Assembly (NCBI GenBank): GCA_964019135.1
Contig: OZ025255.1
Coordinates: forward strand, 27,095,188-27,159,187
Origin: Arenicola marina
Taxonomy: Eukaryota > Annelida > Polychaeta > Arenicolidae
Direction: 5' to 3'
Length of the DNA: 64,000 bases
Shown: positions 33,597-44,269 of the stretch, piece after piece
How positions within the stretch are numbered: position 1 is the stretch's first letter
Layout of the letters: each line of letters begins with the position of its first letter
Notes under the pieces: generated by a model
What the model was told of the DNA's origin: nothing
Databases searched by the model: none
Seen by the model: only the letters and a program-made list of their open reading frames with translations
Program-made: the position numbers and the translations under genes

Positions 33597-34612
33597 CATC
33601 CGGGACATGATCCGCGCAGGGGGTCCCGGATGTAAGATGAACATCCGGAACAGGATCCGCGCAGGGGGTCCCGGATGTAAGATGAACATCCGGGACATGA
33701 TCCGCGCTAGGGGTCCCGGATGTAAGATGAACATCCGGGACATGATCCGCGCAGGGGGTCCCGGATGTAAGATGAACATCCGGGATATGATCTGCGTAGG
33801 GGGTCCCGGATGTAAGATGAACATCTGGGACATGATCCGCGCAGGGGGTCCCGGATGTAAGATGAACATCCGGGACATGATCTGCGCAGGGGGTCCCGGA
33901 TGTAAGATGAACATCCGGGACATGATCTGCGTAGGGGCTCCCGGATGAAAGATGTACATCCGGAACATGATCCGCGCAGTGGGTCCCGGATGTAAGATGA
34001 ACATCCGGGACATGATCCGCGCAGGGGGTCCCGGATGTAAGATGAACATCCGGGACATGATCCGCGCAGGGGGCCCTGGATGTAAGATGAACATCCGGGA
34101 CATGATCTGCGTAGGGGGTCCCGGATGTAAGATGTGCATCCGGGACATGATCTGCGTAGGGGCTCCCGGATGAAAGATGTACATCCGGAACATGATCCGC
34201 GCAGGGGGCCCCGGATGTAAGATGAACATCCGGGACATGATCTGCGTAGGGGGTCCCGGATGTAAGATGTGCATCCGGGACATGATCTGCGTAGGGGCTC
34301 CCGGATGAAAGATGTACATCCGGAACATGATCCGCGCAGGGGGTCCCGGATGTAAGATGAACATCCGGGACATGATCCGCGCAGGGGGTCCCGGATGTAA
34401 GATGTACATCCGGGACATGATCTGCGTAGGGGCTCCCGGATGAAAGATGTACATCCGGAACATGATCCGCGCAGTGGGTCCCGGATGTAAGATGAACATC
34501 CGGGACATGATCCGCGTAGGGGGTCCCGGATGTAAGATGAACATCCGGAACATGATCCGCGCAGGGGGTCCCGGATGTAAGATGAACATCCGGGACATGA
34601 TCCGCGCAGGGG
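33597..34612. repeat. 45-bp minisatellite, about 22 copies, with a stem in every unit
   Basis: The unit reads GGGTCCCGGATGTAAGATGA, then ACATCCGGGACATGATCCGC, then GCAGG. CCCGGATGT and ACATCCGGG form a perfect 9-bp inverted repeat around a 7-nt loop in each unit. As 45 is a multiple of 3, frames of up to about 350 codons stay open on both strands; they are repeat translations, not genes. Confidence 0.9.
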
Positions 34613-34783
34613 GTGATACATACATGATACATACCATGGGATTGAGAACAACAATTTGCCTAAATTAACTATAATTGGGACTTCCAATTGCGTCGACATC
34701 TTTGATCTCATACTCACGTAACTGGTTGTTGTTTCATTCTTTTATGTTGGGAGGATGTCTTTGGGGGCCCAGGTATCTATCTA

Positions 34784-35657
34784 TCTATACTAATAAAATG
34801 AAGCTGTATGTCCCACTATGCCGCTGCATATGCAAGAGCCCATTGGCACCAGCAGCTTGAAAGTATATCCAACCGAACCACTGGATGCACTGCTTGGTCC
34901 ACCTGGGATGTATCAACTCGCTCTTACATGTCAACGCTATCGTATGTGTCAACACTACCGCTCGGTGCTTATCACCTTATCCCGCGCATACTGGCGGGCT
35001 ACTTGGCTTGGTGCCAACAGTAACAATATTTCTCCCAACGCCTTATCGCCCGAACCGTCATCAAACAAATCCTGTACGGTCTCGCGCCCACAACTTCCCG
35101 TCAGTAGCAAGAGAACGAACTCTGCCCGGGGAACCTTGCCTATTTCAATTGATTTGATCTTTTTGATCTTTGATCCAATTTTACAGTATAGTTAAGCGGT
35201 CTACACGTGAATTCTATAGATCCAACCAGGACGTCAGGCAGATTTTATCCACTGAAGGTAGTAGTACTACGTTAAATGACGAACAACGGACGGGAAACAG
35301 CCCCTTTTTAAACTCAATCAACCTTTTTTTTTTACTCAATCAATGTATGAGCTTGGGCCTTAATTTTACTGGACTGATTTTCTTTTATTTTCGTGCTTTA
35401 GCCGCAATTTGAATATTCTGTACTGGATGCACAATAATTGCACAGGGTTTAAATATCCTTAACATTTATGTCCCGTTATTCCGTAGCTCCCGGTCTCAAT
35501 TTATGCCAATATAATTATCGATATTATTTCTGCCCAATGTCTACCTTCTGCCTGCTACTATTTGACGTATAAAACAAATTACTGTCATACTGTTATTTCT
35601 TTCGCTTATTACTGCAAACGCCAGACGTCCCGCGAGCGGAGCGAGCGGGGCGGCTAG
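34784..35657 (+). mobile_element. Helitron-like non-autonomous element, 874 bp
   Basis: The 5' end TCTATACTAATAAAATG follows an A. The 3' end is a GC-rich hairpin (CCCGCGAGCGGAGCGAGCGGG) followed closely by CTAG and a T. TC...CTRR ends, a subterminal 3' hairpin and insertion between A and T are the marks of Helitrons. No Rep/helicase frame is present. Confidence 0.75.
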
Positions 35658-35689
35658 TATCATTAAAGGTAAGCCATAAGCACAGTCAT

Positions 35690-35960
35690 TACACGTCGGT
35701 TCTTTCACTCGGGTAGCATGCGCGCGCATTTATTCGGCATGCCAATCGTCTCACGTTCAAAACAGTACTGGAAATTCGAGAGAAGATAGCTTTTGAAAAG
35801 TGGCGGACAAGGCTGGTTCCATTGCCCCTAAATGCACCGGACATGAGCGTGAGCACAGTTCAAAGACCAATCACAAGTTGGGTATACCGGGCGGTACACC
35901 CGTCCTGACCCAAAGAAATGCACCCATTTTCACCACCTGGTTGTACCTTTTATGCATGTA
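35690..35960 (+). repeat. dispersed repeat, copy 1
   Basis: Shares an ordered set of motifs with 53715-53930: CGTTCAAAACA, GAGAAGAT, CTGGTTCCATT.CCCCTAAA, ACATGA and GACCCAAAGAAATG followed by CCCATTTTC. Divergence is high, so it is old. Family unknown. Confidence 0.55.
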
Positions 35961-36194
35961 TACAATCAATTGGAAAGGAGACATTGATGTAACATAACAT
36001 AAGATCTTTATTGATCTTTCTTGCATCGCTGTAAGATTTGTGTAACAACATGAACTCAGTGCACCCAATTATCCTTGAGTGAAGAAAGAGTTGGACTAAA
36101 TGGCCAATCTCCTTGACAACAGGGGGCCCCTTTGTTCTCTATAATAGAAGGCGCTGACTCCAGTCAAGAGTCTCGCACGAGGAAAAATACTGTG

Positions 36195-36885
36195 TGGCCC
36201 AGGTACAAAGTAGCTGCGCCCGGCAAATCAGAGCTGTGCCCCGCAAAAGAAAGCTGCTTCCAATAAATCAGAGCTGCGCCCGGCAAATCAGAGCTGCACC
36301 CTGCAAAAGAGAGCTGCTCCCTCTAAATCAGAGCTGCGCCCTGCAAATCAGAGCTGCACCCTGCAAACGAGAGCTGCTCCCTCTAAATCAGAGCTGCGCC
36401 CTGCAAATCAGAGCTGCACCCTGCAAACGAGAGCTGCTCCCTCTAAATCAGAGCTGCGCCCTGCAAATCAGAGCTGCACCCTGCAAACGAGAGCTGCTCC
36501 CTCTAAATCAGAGCTGCGCCCTGCAAATCAGAGCGGCGGCTAAAGCGGCGCAGCCCGGAGTTATCTATAGACGATACACACATTTTTTTGGAGCTGCGCC
36601 GCCCTGCAAAACAGATCTGATCCCTGCAAGTCAGAGCTGCGCCCTGCAAGTCAAAGCTGCGCTCTTTAAGTCAGAGCTGCGCCCTGCAAGTCAAAGCTGC
36701 GCCCTTCAAGTCAGAGCTGCGCCCTGCAAGTCAAAGCTGCGCCCTGCAAATCCGAGCTGCGCCCTGCAAACCAGACCGTGGACTGGACTGGCCCGTACCG
36801 TGGACTGGCTTGTACCATGGACTGGTCGGTACCGTGGACTGGCCTGTACCATGGACTGGTCGGTACCGTGGACTGTCTGTCTCAC
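36195..36885 (+). repeat. compound minisatellite (20/60-bp and 16-bp units)
   Basis: From 36206 to 36540 a 60-bp unit made of three 20-mers of the type CAGAGCTGCGCCCTGCAAAT. From 36590 to 36775 a related 20-mer with GCAAGTCAAAGCTGCGCCCT. From 36776 to 36870 a new unit, GTGGACTGGCCTGTACCAT. The open frame across it is repeat-driven. Confidence 0.8.
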
Positions 36886-37260
36886 ACTACCGCTGGATAT
36901 TGGCATAGAATATTGGGGCCGGGGAGTTTTTAACGGTTTTCAAGTGAGATCTAAGCTTAAGATGTATGCAGAATACGCGTTCGAAAACTTGGATAAAACT
37001 TAGACCAAAACTAAGTTTTGGCCAAAATCTTAGACTTAAGATGCATACAGAATACGGACCCTGGCCTTTAAGGCTGGAGCGCTGAACTGTTCCCCTGTAA
37101 TGATCACGGACAGACCACCATAATACCACTAATTAAGCCTCTTTACTTTCAAATGTGCCTTATTTAAGCACACTTAGCTGGATATATCTAGACTCCGCAT
37201 TATATTGGTCTACTCATCAGTCTGTATTCGCAGTAGCTGTTATTCAGCCGACATGATGGA

Positions 37261-37508
37261 ATCGGCCCGATAGCTCAGTGGGTTAGAGAGCTAGTTTGAG
37301 TGCTCTGGCCATCTGAGAGCCTAACGGCACGTGGATCTATGGTTCGATCCCCGCTGTGGCCATGTCTGTGGTCGCACGATAAAGATCCCATGCCCTTCTT
37401 CGCAAAGAATAGAGTGTTACCCCCGGGGACATGGCTCCACTCTCCCTTCCTTCTCCCATATGACCAAACGTGATCAAAGCGTCCTGAATATACAACCAAC
37501 CAACCAAT
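37261..37508 (+). mobile_element. tRNA-derived SINE
   Basis: Family head (ATCGGCCCGATAGCTCAGTG), box B ATGGTTCGATCCCC, body and a tail with CCAACCAACCAACCAATC. No clear target duplication. Confidence 0.75.
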
Positions 37509-37799
37509 CATCGCGAAATGTGGCTAATCAGTGATTATTCCTTTGTGTTATTACGTTTCTTTCCTGTAACCGTGTAAAGTCCCATCCAATCAGAGTCTCT
37601 CAACGCGGGCGTATTCTTCAATTTTCCTGTTTATTTATCTGCAACTTACATGCAAATACAGGTGCAAGGTATATATTAGTACGTAACATCAACACATCTC
37701 TTTTGCAGTATTAACACCATGTACTTAGTCCAGCTTCAATGGTATGTAGATACCACTAACTCACACTTACATTCAGAATATTTATCTTGCTCATCAGGA

Positions 37800-38560
37800 A
37801 TTTAGAAGGAAGATAACCAATACCTGATGATCAGCATCAAAAATTAAATATGACTGTAATATGAATGACGATCAATATCTGACATGAAAGATGATTAATA
37901 TTTAACAAGACTGACCGCCAATACCTAAAATGAAAGATAACCAATATCTGAAGTTAAATATTACCCTTACCTGACACGATATATACCTCAAATGAAGTAA
38001 TACCAATACCTCAAGTGAAGTATTACCAATACCTCAAATGAAGTATTACCAATACCTAAAATGAAGTATTACCAATACCTCAAATGAAGTATTACCAATA
38101 CCTCAAATGAAGTATTACCAATACCTCAAATAAAGTATTACCAATACCTAAAATGAAGTATTACCAATACCTCAAATAAAGTATTACCAATACCTCAAAT
38201 GAAGTATTACCAATACCTCAAATGAAGTATTACCAATACCTCAAATGAAGTATTACCAATACCTCAAATGAAGTATTACCAATACCTCAAATGAAGTATT
38301 ACCAATACCTCAAATGAAGTATTACCAATACCTAAAATGAAGTATTACCAATACCTAAAATGAAGTATTACCAATACCTAAAATGAAAGATAACCAATAC
38401 CTATAATGAAAGATAACCAACACCTAAAATGAAAGATAACCAATATTTGAAATAAAATATTGCCAATACCTAACATGAAATATTACAAGTACCTGACATG
38501 AAATATTACCAATACCGCAAATGAAATATTACCAATACCTAAAATAAAAGATGATCAGTA
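37800..38560 (+). repeat. 23-bp AT-rich minisatellite
   Basis: The unit AATGAAGTATTACCAATACC followed by TCA repeats about 25 times with few changes between 37990 and 38400, with decayed units on both sides. No open frame. Confidence 0.85.
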
Positions 38561-38907
38561 TCAAGAAAGAAATATGGGTAATACCATAAGATAATATGAA
38601 AGATGATAATTAGAGGAACTTCAAACTCATTGATTATTTGCATCCCTAGGATCATACCATAATCCTTTAATGCCTTTAACATCATATAACCTGCCCAAAG
38701 CAATGCTTAATTACTTCATTAGAACATTACCAAGTTTATAATTAAGACTTGTGAACAAGCTTGATATTTAAACCTATGCACATAATTAACTACGACGTAA
38801 AAATAACACGCATGCATATATATCCAGTTCGCTTTAGTCGGTAGCGGAGTTCACCACACACGATGCAGTGCTGTCACAGTGGCATATGGGGGGGGGTGAT
38901 CCTAAAC

Positions 38908-39006
38908 AATGGCGGCAACTATCGAACCTTCTAGCTTCCGTGCTGTGACAGTGACGGAGACACTCGAGACGAAATCCAATTCTGTATCAATCAGCGCCGT
39001 CTACTG
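38908..39006 (+). CDS. short ORF with a YY1-like start, doubtful
   Basis: AACAATGGCGGCAAC opens a 32-codon frame (MAATIEPSSFRAVTVTETLE...SAVY, then stop). ATGGCGGC at a start codon is a common pattern in animal housekeeping genes and matches the YY1 motif. Nothing else supports translation, and no donor is convincing. Confidence 0.15.
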
Positions 39007-39082
39007 AAGCCCACATATTTCTTTCTGTCTGTCTTTCTCTCATTTTTCTCGCTCTCGCTCGATCTATATATATATATATCCG

Positions 39083-39160
39083 AAAAAACTTATGGCTGTG
39101 CATCATATTATATATATTATTTATATATAAATCCCATGATGTATAGCCATAAGTTTTTTT
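39083..39160 (+). repeat. 24-bp inverted repeat with AT-rich loop
   Basis: Left arm 39083-39106 (AAAAAACTTATGGCTGTGCA then TCAT) pairs with 39137-39160 (ATGATGTATAGCCATAAGTT then TTTT). The only two differences would be G:U pairs in a + strand RNA. The loop is 30 nt. It could be a tiny palindromic element or an RNA hairpin. Confidence 0.6.
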
Positions 39161-39169
39161 GGGGCGCCG

Positions 39170-40460
39170 TTCTAATATCTTAGATTTAATCAATATTATT
39201 AATAAATGTTAGGTCTACAGCATGAAACATCGCTATATCCGCAACACGCAACACCGATGCATCAATCAATGCCACGCCCCCTGCTCACCATCGGCCATCG
39301 ATATTACTCTGAGGCAAATGGTGATGTCAGTCCGACACGTAGACAATGGCAACTGTTGCCTTTGACAACATATACCCCTTGGGGTTGGATGACAGATGCG
39401 TCCGGCGAGCCACATCAACGTTTCGTCACCTCCCGACATGTCGTCGCCATAGAGCCATGTCTCCCATCCCGCATTGATCTGTCCTCTGGTTGCCATGGTC
39501 CCCGGCACACACGGACTGTTATTGATGCGTGCGTCGGTAGAAGCACAGCTTGTGGACCAATAACAAAGCACACTGTCTACACACGTACCCATTACGTTAT
39601 CACCCCCTAAGCGTAAGCTTAACAAGATGAATTATGTCCTCCACAGCATATAACAGGGAGACCGACTGCAGCAGTGGCAAGTGCTGATATACACTCACAT
39701 GTATTAGTATCACAACACAATATCGTTGCTTATAAAATATATCACATTATATATATATATTTCTTGAACCAAAACAGATATCATAATTTATATATATAAG
39801 CTTATATATATATATATATATTGAATCAGATTTATAATTGAATTTATAACGACACTATTTTCTTGATGTCTCAATACATGCAAATGAAGTAGTCCGGCGG
39901 TGCTTTAGCCATTACCAGACTCCCATAACAATGTATTCCCTCGCCTTCAATACAAGCCCGCGTCTATAGCGAGACGGGTTACCATTTAACAATTGTTTGT
40001 CTGCCCCAGACGGTATATTGTCGTCGCATCATTGCGTGTTGTTACCAAACGGTCCACTAGAGGGAGGCACAATGCATCAATGGCGGGCGGCCTACTGGCG
40101 GCAAAAGGAACTGGTTCTGATGGGTACCTGCATGGAATTAATAAGGCCAATGGTACCAGCCTCTGGTGAACAGGGTCGCATAGAGACAGATGCGATGGCG
40201 GCTGTCCAAAACAATGAAGTGCAATCAAGCGACAAGACGCGTGAAATGCATCATGTATTCATGTATATCTGTACCTTATCACAGTAACAGAGCCGTATCC
40301 TGCTTTATTATAGTTACACCTTCGAGCTTCCATACACTGGTGTGACAACCGCCCACTGCGCTGCCAAGATTTACAACAGATCATTAGTCCAAGACTTTTA
40401 TTCAATGACATGTTTTTGAGTCCAAAAGCATCTTTGGGCAATTCTAGGGGATAATTGAGC
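39170..40460. other. stretch without a recognised gene
   Basis: Open frames on both strands at 39206-39625 (134 and 119 codons) and at 39986-40290 show no recognisable family and lack mutual support. TA microsatellites lie at 39745-39830. I would not call a gene. Confidence 0.3.
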
Positions 40461-40689
40461 GCATGTGGAAATCTTGGTTACTGACGAAATATTTCAAGAT
40501 GGCGACCAAGATGGCGTCAGCATTTTATGCAAGTCATTTGCCTCCAGTCAAAAAACGCATTGTCTATATTTGTCTTGGTGAAAACGGACCACAATGCATC
40601 CAAAATGCATTCATACCTCGGGGTAGCACTTGGGTATCGTCAGCCTCTCATACATCTCATCGTCCCAGGTGGTTATATCCACCAGTTAC

Positions 40690-41020
40690 TAGACTCTTTT
40701 TGCTTTACGCCGAGCTTACCGACGGCAAAAGGCAAACTGGATGGCCAAAACTCAGGTTTAAGGATGTTTGCAAGCGTGACATGAAGGCTTTCGGGATCGA
40801 TTCAAATTCTTGGCAGAATCTAGCATCCTAAAAGAGGGGGTGTGCACGAGTCGTGCGCGAAGGAATGGCCCCGCCGTGACGGGCTCTAGTTTAAGAAACT
40901 GGACTTGAAACGCCAATCTAGGCGCCCAGTGAGTACAAACCAAGACCTATCGACAGGTCACCGATGCGACGACCGCGGTAAGATCTGTCGGTCACAATCA
41001 TTAGCGCAAATGTCGCGACG
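40690..41020 (+). mobile_element. LINE 3' coding tail, decayed
   Basis: DGKRQTGWPKLRFKDVCKRD and MKAFGIDSNSWQNLAS match the common LINE C-terminal block (G.R..G.P..R..D..K.D....GI....W...A). After a stop, HRCDDRGKICRSQSLAQMSR resembles the following CxxC...H motif, with one cysteine position changed to arginine. The 5' part is missing. Confidence 0.65.
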
Positions 41021-41129
41021 CAAATCGTATTACCTGAACCAAAAAAAAGCTGCAAATCCATCGTCTTTCGGAGACGGACGGATGCCAGCCAGACTCCGCT
41101 CAGCGCATGGTTTGACAAAGATGGTTTAA

Positions 41130-41600
41130 ACACCAATTCAGTCACTCATCCATCCCCCACGGCCCACTGCACACTGCACAATGAGGCTAATATCACAAGA
41201 TGTGACGGCAGCACAGCCTGGGTGACCCTCACCCCCCGTGACCCCCGCGGAAGCCGGGTTTGAACCCCATGGCGTGTCGTGACGGTCATGTTCCGTGTCA
41301 GTCACTAACGTCCTGAGACGGGTGGCGCCGGCGGCGGCGGCCAGAGGAACCAGGCCACAACCAGGGTGAGCCACCACCGGGCGGATGGACACGTCGGGTG
41401 CCATTGGCTTTTATCGTCGGATACGTGATGCCTGGAGGTGGGGGGTGGGGGTCCCACCCGGTCCCACCCGGTCCCACCCGGTCCCACCATGGCCGTAATC
41501 ACAGGAAGTGCTTTCAGGGCGATGCGTGAGGCACAGCGTGGGGAGGCGTACACCGCCATGGCTCACAGAGATCAACCCTAGTCATTGTGGCGGCCAAAGA
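41130..41600. other. GC-rich stretch, no assignable exon
   Basis: Minus-strand frames at 41138-41404 and 41305-41559 overlap and code for unrelated, low-complexity products. GGTCCCACCC is repeated four times at 41450-41486. Confidence 0.3.
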
Positions 41601-41639
41601 CAACTTAGCGCGCCTTTAGGAACGGTATGGGGAGGGCGG

Positions 41640-41975
41640 GGAGGGCTGGGAGGGTGGTGAGGGTGTGGAGGGCGGGGAGGGTGGGGAGGACGGAGAGGGG
41701 GAAGGGCTGAGAGGGCGGGGAGGGCGGGGAGGATGGGGAGGGGGAAGGGCGGAGAGGGCGGGGAGGGCGGGGAGCACAGTGTGCAGTGGGATGGTGAGGG
41801 TGTGGAGGGCTGGAAGGGAGGGGATAACTCGGAGGGCGGTAAGGAGAGTTGGGAGGGCGGTAAGGACGAGTAGTGTTGGGAGGGCGGTGAGGGCGGGGAG
41901 GGCTGGGAGGGCGGTGAGGACGGCGGGGACGGTGAGGAGTGCGGGGAGGGCGGGGAGGGTGGGGAGGTTTAGGAG
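41640..41975 (+). repeat. G-rich GGGAGGGCGG repeat
   Basis: A string of GGGAGGGCGGGGAGGGCGGT-type units with many runs of three or more G, so G-quadruplexes are possible on the + strand. The Arg/Gly-rich frame through it is composition-driven. Confidence 0.75.
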
Positions 41976-42678
41976 GGCGGCGACGTCATGTTATATTTTA
42001 CTCCTCTTCGGTTCAGCATTGATGGACGATAGATGCTGTCTCCGCCCCACCCCCACTGACCCATATCGCCCTTCCTTCTCCCTCCCCCTTTAGACCTTCT
42101 CCAAGGAGCAGTTAACATGGGTTGGATTGGAGCATTAAGATGAAGGGTTGAGAGAAATGAGGAGGGAGGGAGGTACAAAAAAAGAACACTTTTTCGTTCT
42201 GACCACTACTACGCTGCGAACGGCCGAGCCCAGAGCCAGTCTGCAAACAGACACCCCTTGCATTATTCAAAACCTAGGCTGCCATAACTCATACATTCCA
42301 GCTGCTCATTCCTCGGAAACCTGGCTAATGTCTTCACTGGGTCATATGATGTACTTAGGCTCCTATTGTATGCACAATTGCGTATACGAACAAATATATA
42401 GGGTGAAATAAACAGGCATACCATGTGAACTCGTGACTTCGTTGCATACGACGCCAGAACACGCCATACATCACATTATATGGAGATAGTTATAAAATAT
42501 ACATTCCTTAAAAGCGTATATAGCAAAGGCAGAAAATTTCTATCAGGGCGGTGGTTATGCATAATATTCCGTTACAAGAATCACGTGACATTAACACCCC
42601 CTCCGCTATCACCGTGGTGTTTCGCTGAACAATGAGCAATTGCATATGAACCAGTCGCCGACTGTCACAATGACGACA

Positions 42679-43758
42679 TCATACATCGATGACGTCACTT
42701 TCCCGATCGTCCTCGGTCAATGACGCTGTAGATTCCTCGATGGCACAAAACCCACAGTGGCGCCGTCTGACGACAAAGGCCAGGAACCCGACAGACAACA
42801 GCAACACCACAGTGGACCACGTGACGGCGTTAGTCACATGACTCACGGCGAATTGTCTATGTCTGATGACGTCATCAGGTTGATGAGGGTTGTAGAAACA
42901 CGTGAAGACACTGGATGTGTTCTGGCTGTAGTTCTGGAGCAGGACGGCCAGAGCGAGCTCGTTGTCTTCTGTCGTCCTTTGACACTCCGGCTCCAGGGAA
43001 CACTATGCAGAGGGAAGGAGGGAGTGGGGAGGGGGGGGCCGGAGGGCATAGGTACGTAAAATGAACGATGGCATAGCATTGTTCGCAGGGAACACATCGA
43101 AAGGATATTGCAACTATCAAATAAATCGATCAAAATATTCTGTAAATTCAAAAGCTTAAAATCCATGATAAAATGTTGCAACAAATGTTATACTTCATAA
43201 TTTGCGTTTGCTATGTTATTCGTCACTTAAAACACCCGGCTGACACACATAATTTAGAAAATTTAGAAAATTTAAATATATTTCCATATAATTACCCGAT
43301 AACTAATGAATTAACAGCATCCCTCAATCACCTGAGACACGGTTATAATTATATTTTCATATAATTACTCGATAAATAATGAATTGACAGCATCCCCCAT
43401 TCACCTGGGACAGGGTTCCGTCGTCGTCTCTGAGTACGCCATGGTGGCGTCCCAGGGACAGCGTGGCGTACTCCACGGTGAGCCTCCAGCAGCTGAACGT
43501 CGTCTCACAGCGGTGTCCACACGTACACCGTCCCCGGTACGCCATCTTCTCGGCGCCCACCGTGCTACAGGACGCCACCACAAACTGGCTGCCATGGTGA
43601 TAGGGTTTCACCACCAGAACCAGCACCGTCACCATGGCGACGACACTACCCGTGAGGAAGACGCCCGCCAGAAGAAACAATAAATTGACGCAATGGCAAA
43701 AATTATTACTTTTTCCGGATTTGCCGCTTGCCCGGTGCCTGTCATTGGATTCGCCCAT
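42679..43758 (-). CDS. BK-channel beta/tipE-like two-TM subunit, two exons
   Basis: Exons 43758-43405 and 43002-42679 on the minus strand join in phase 0 (donor CAG then GTGAAT; acceptor CCTCTGCATAG), giving 225 residues. The plan is a short cytosolic N-terminus, TM1 at about 24-50 (VNLLFLLAGVFLTGSVVAMV...), a Cys-rich ectodomain (C64, C78, C80, C84, C90, C119, C125, C153), TM2 at about 177-196 (AVTWSTVVLLLSVGFLAFVV), then RRR and an acidic tail. VFTCFYNPHQPDDVIRHRQF before TM2 matches the FPCYY(D/N)P..N..VI..R stretch of KCNMB and tipE subunits. N142 and N146 are N-glycosylation sites. Members modulate BK (Slo1) or, in insects, Para sodium channels; the partner here is unknown. The start has A at -3 and G at +4. 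The length is normal for the family. Confidence 0.65.
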
Positions 43759-43997
43759 GCTATTGTAAGGGTGAAGTGGGCTGACATTTCCATAAGCTAT
43801 TGGCGCCTTCTATAATGCAGATGTTATGCGTCTCCGGCGAAACCGCTGAAATATATATCACAGCGGTTGTCAAAGTGCCCGGCGACATGACGTGAATCCA
43901 TGTTTTTTTTTATCCTTAGATTGCTTCCATAGCTACAACCAGCAATGCATGCCGCGTAGCCAGACATTGGACTTATCAATAAATAAAGTATATATTA

Positions 43998-44252
43998 TCC
44001 AATGAGGTCACGATGTAGCAATACTTTTTTCTAATCAGATCACGATGTAACAATACTTCTGTCCAATCAGATCACGATGTAACAATACTTCTGTCCAATC
44101 AGATCACGACGTAACAATACTGTTCAAGTCACGATGTAACAACACTTCTGTCCAATCAGGTCACGATGTAACAATGCTTCTATTCAATCAGGTCACGATG
44201 TAACAATGCTTCTATCCAATCGGATCACGATGTAACAATACTTCTGCTCTTA
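43998..44252. promoter_or_regulatory. 32-bp CCAAT-containing array upstream of the channel-subunit gene
   Basis: About eight units of CCAATCAGATCACGATGTAA followed by CAATACTTCTGT. The array lies 240-495 bp before the start codon at 43758. Most units keep CCAATCAG or CCAATCGG, the NF-Y type box. It could drive the minus-strand gene or be a chance minisatellite. Confidence 0.5.
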
Positions 44253-44269
44253 TCATCCCGAGCTCCGAT

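Noticed and set aside
33579-34637. Frames of about 350 codons on the minus strand
   Set aside because: They are translations of the 45-bp minisatellite, equally open in several frames and lacking any domain.
39206-39625. 134-codon + frame and 119-codon minus frame
   Set aside because: They overlap on opposite strands with no recognisable family or splice signals, so there is no basis to choose either.
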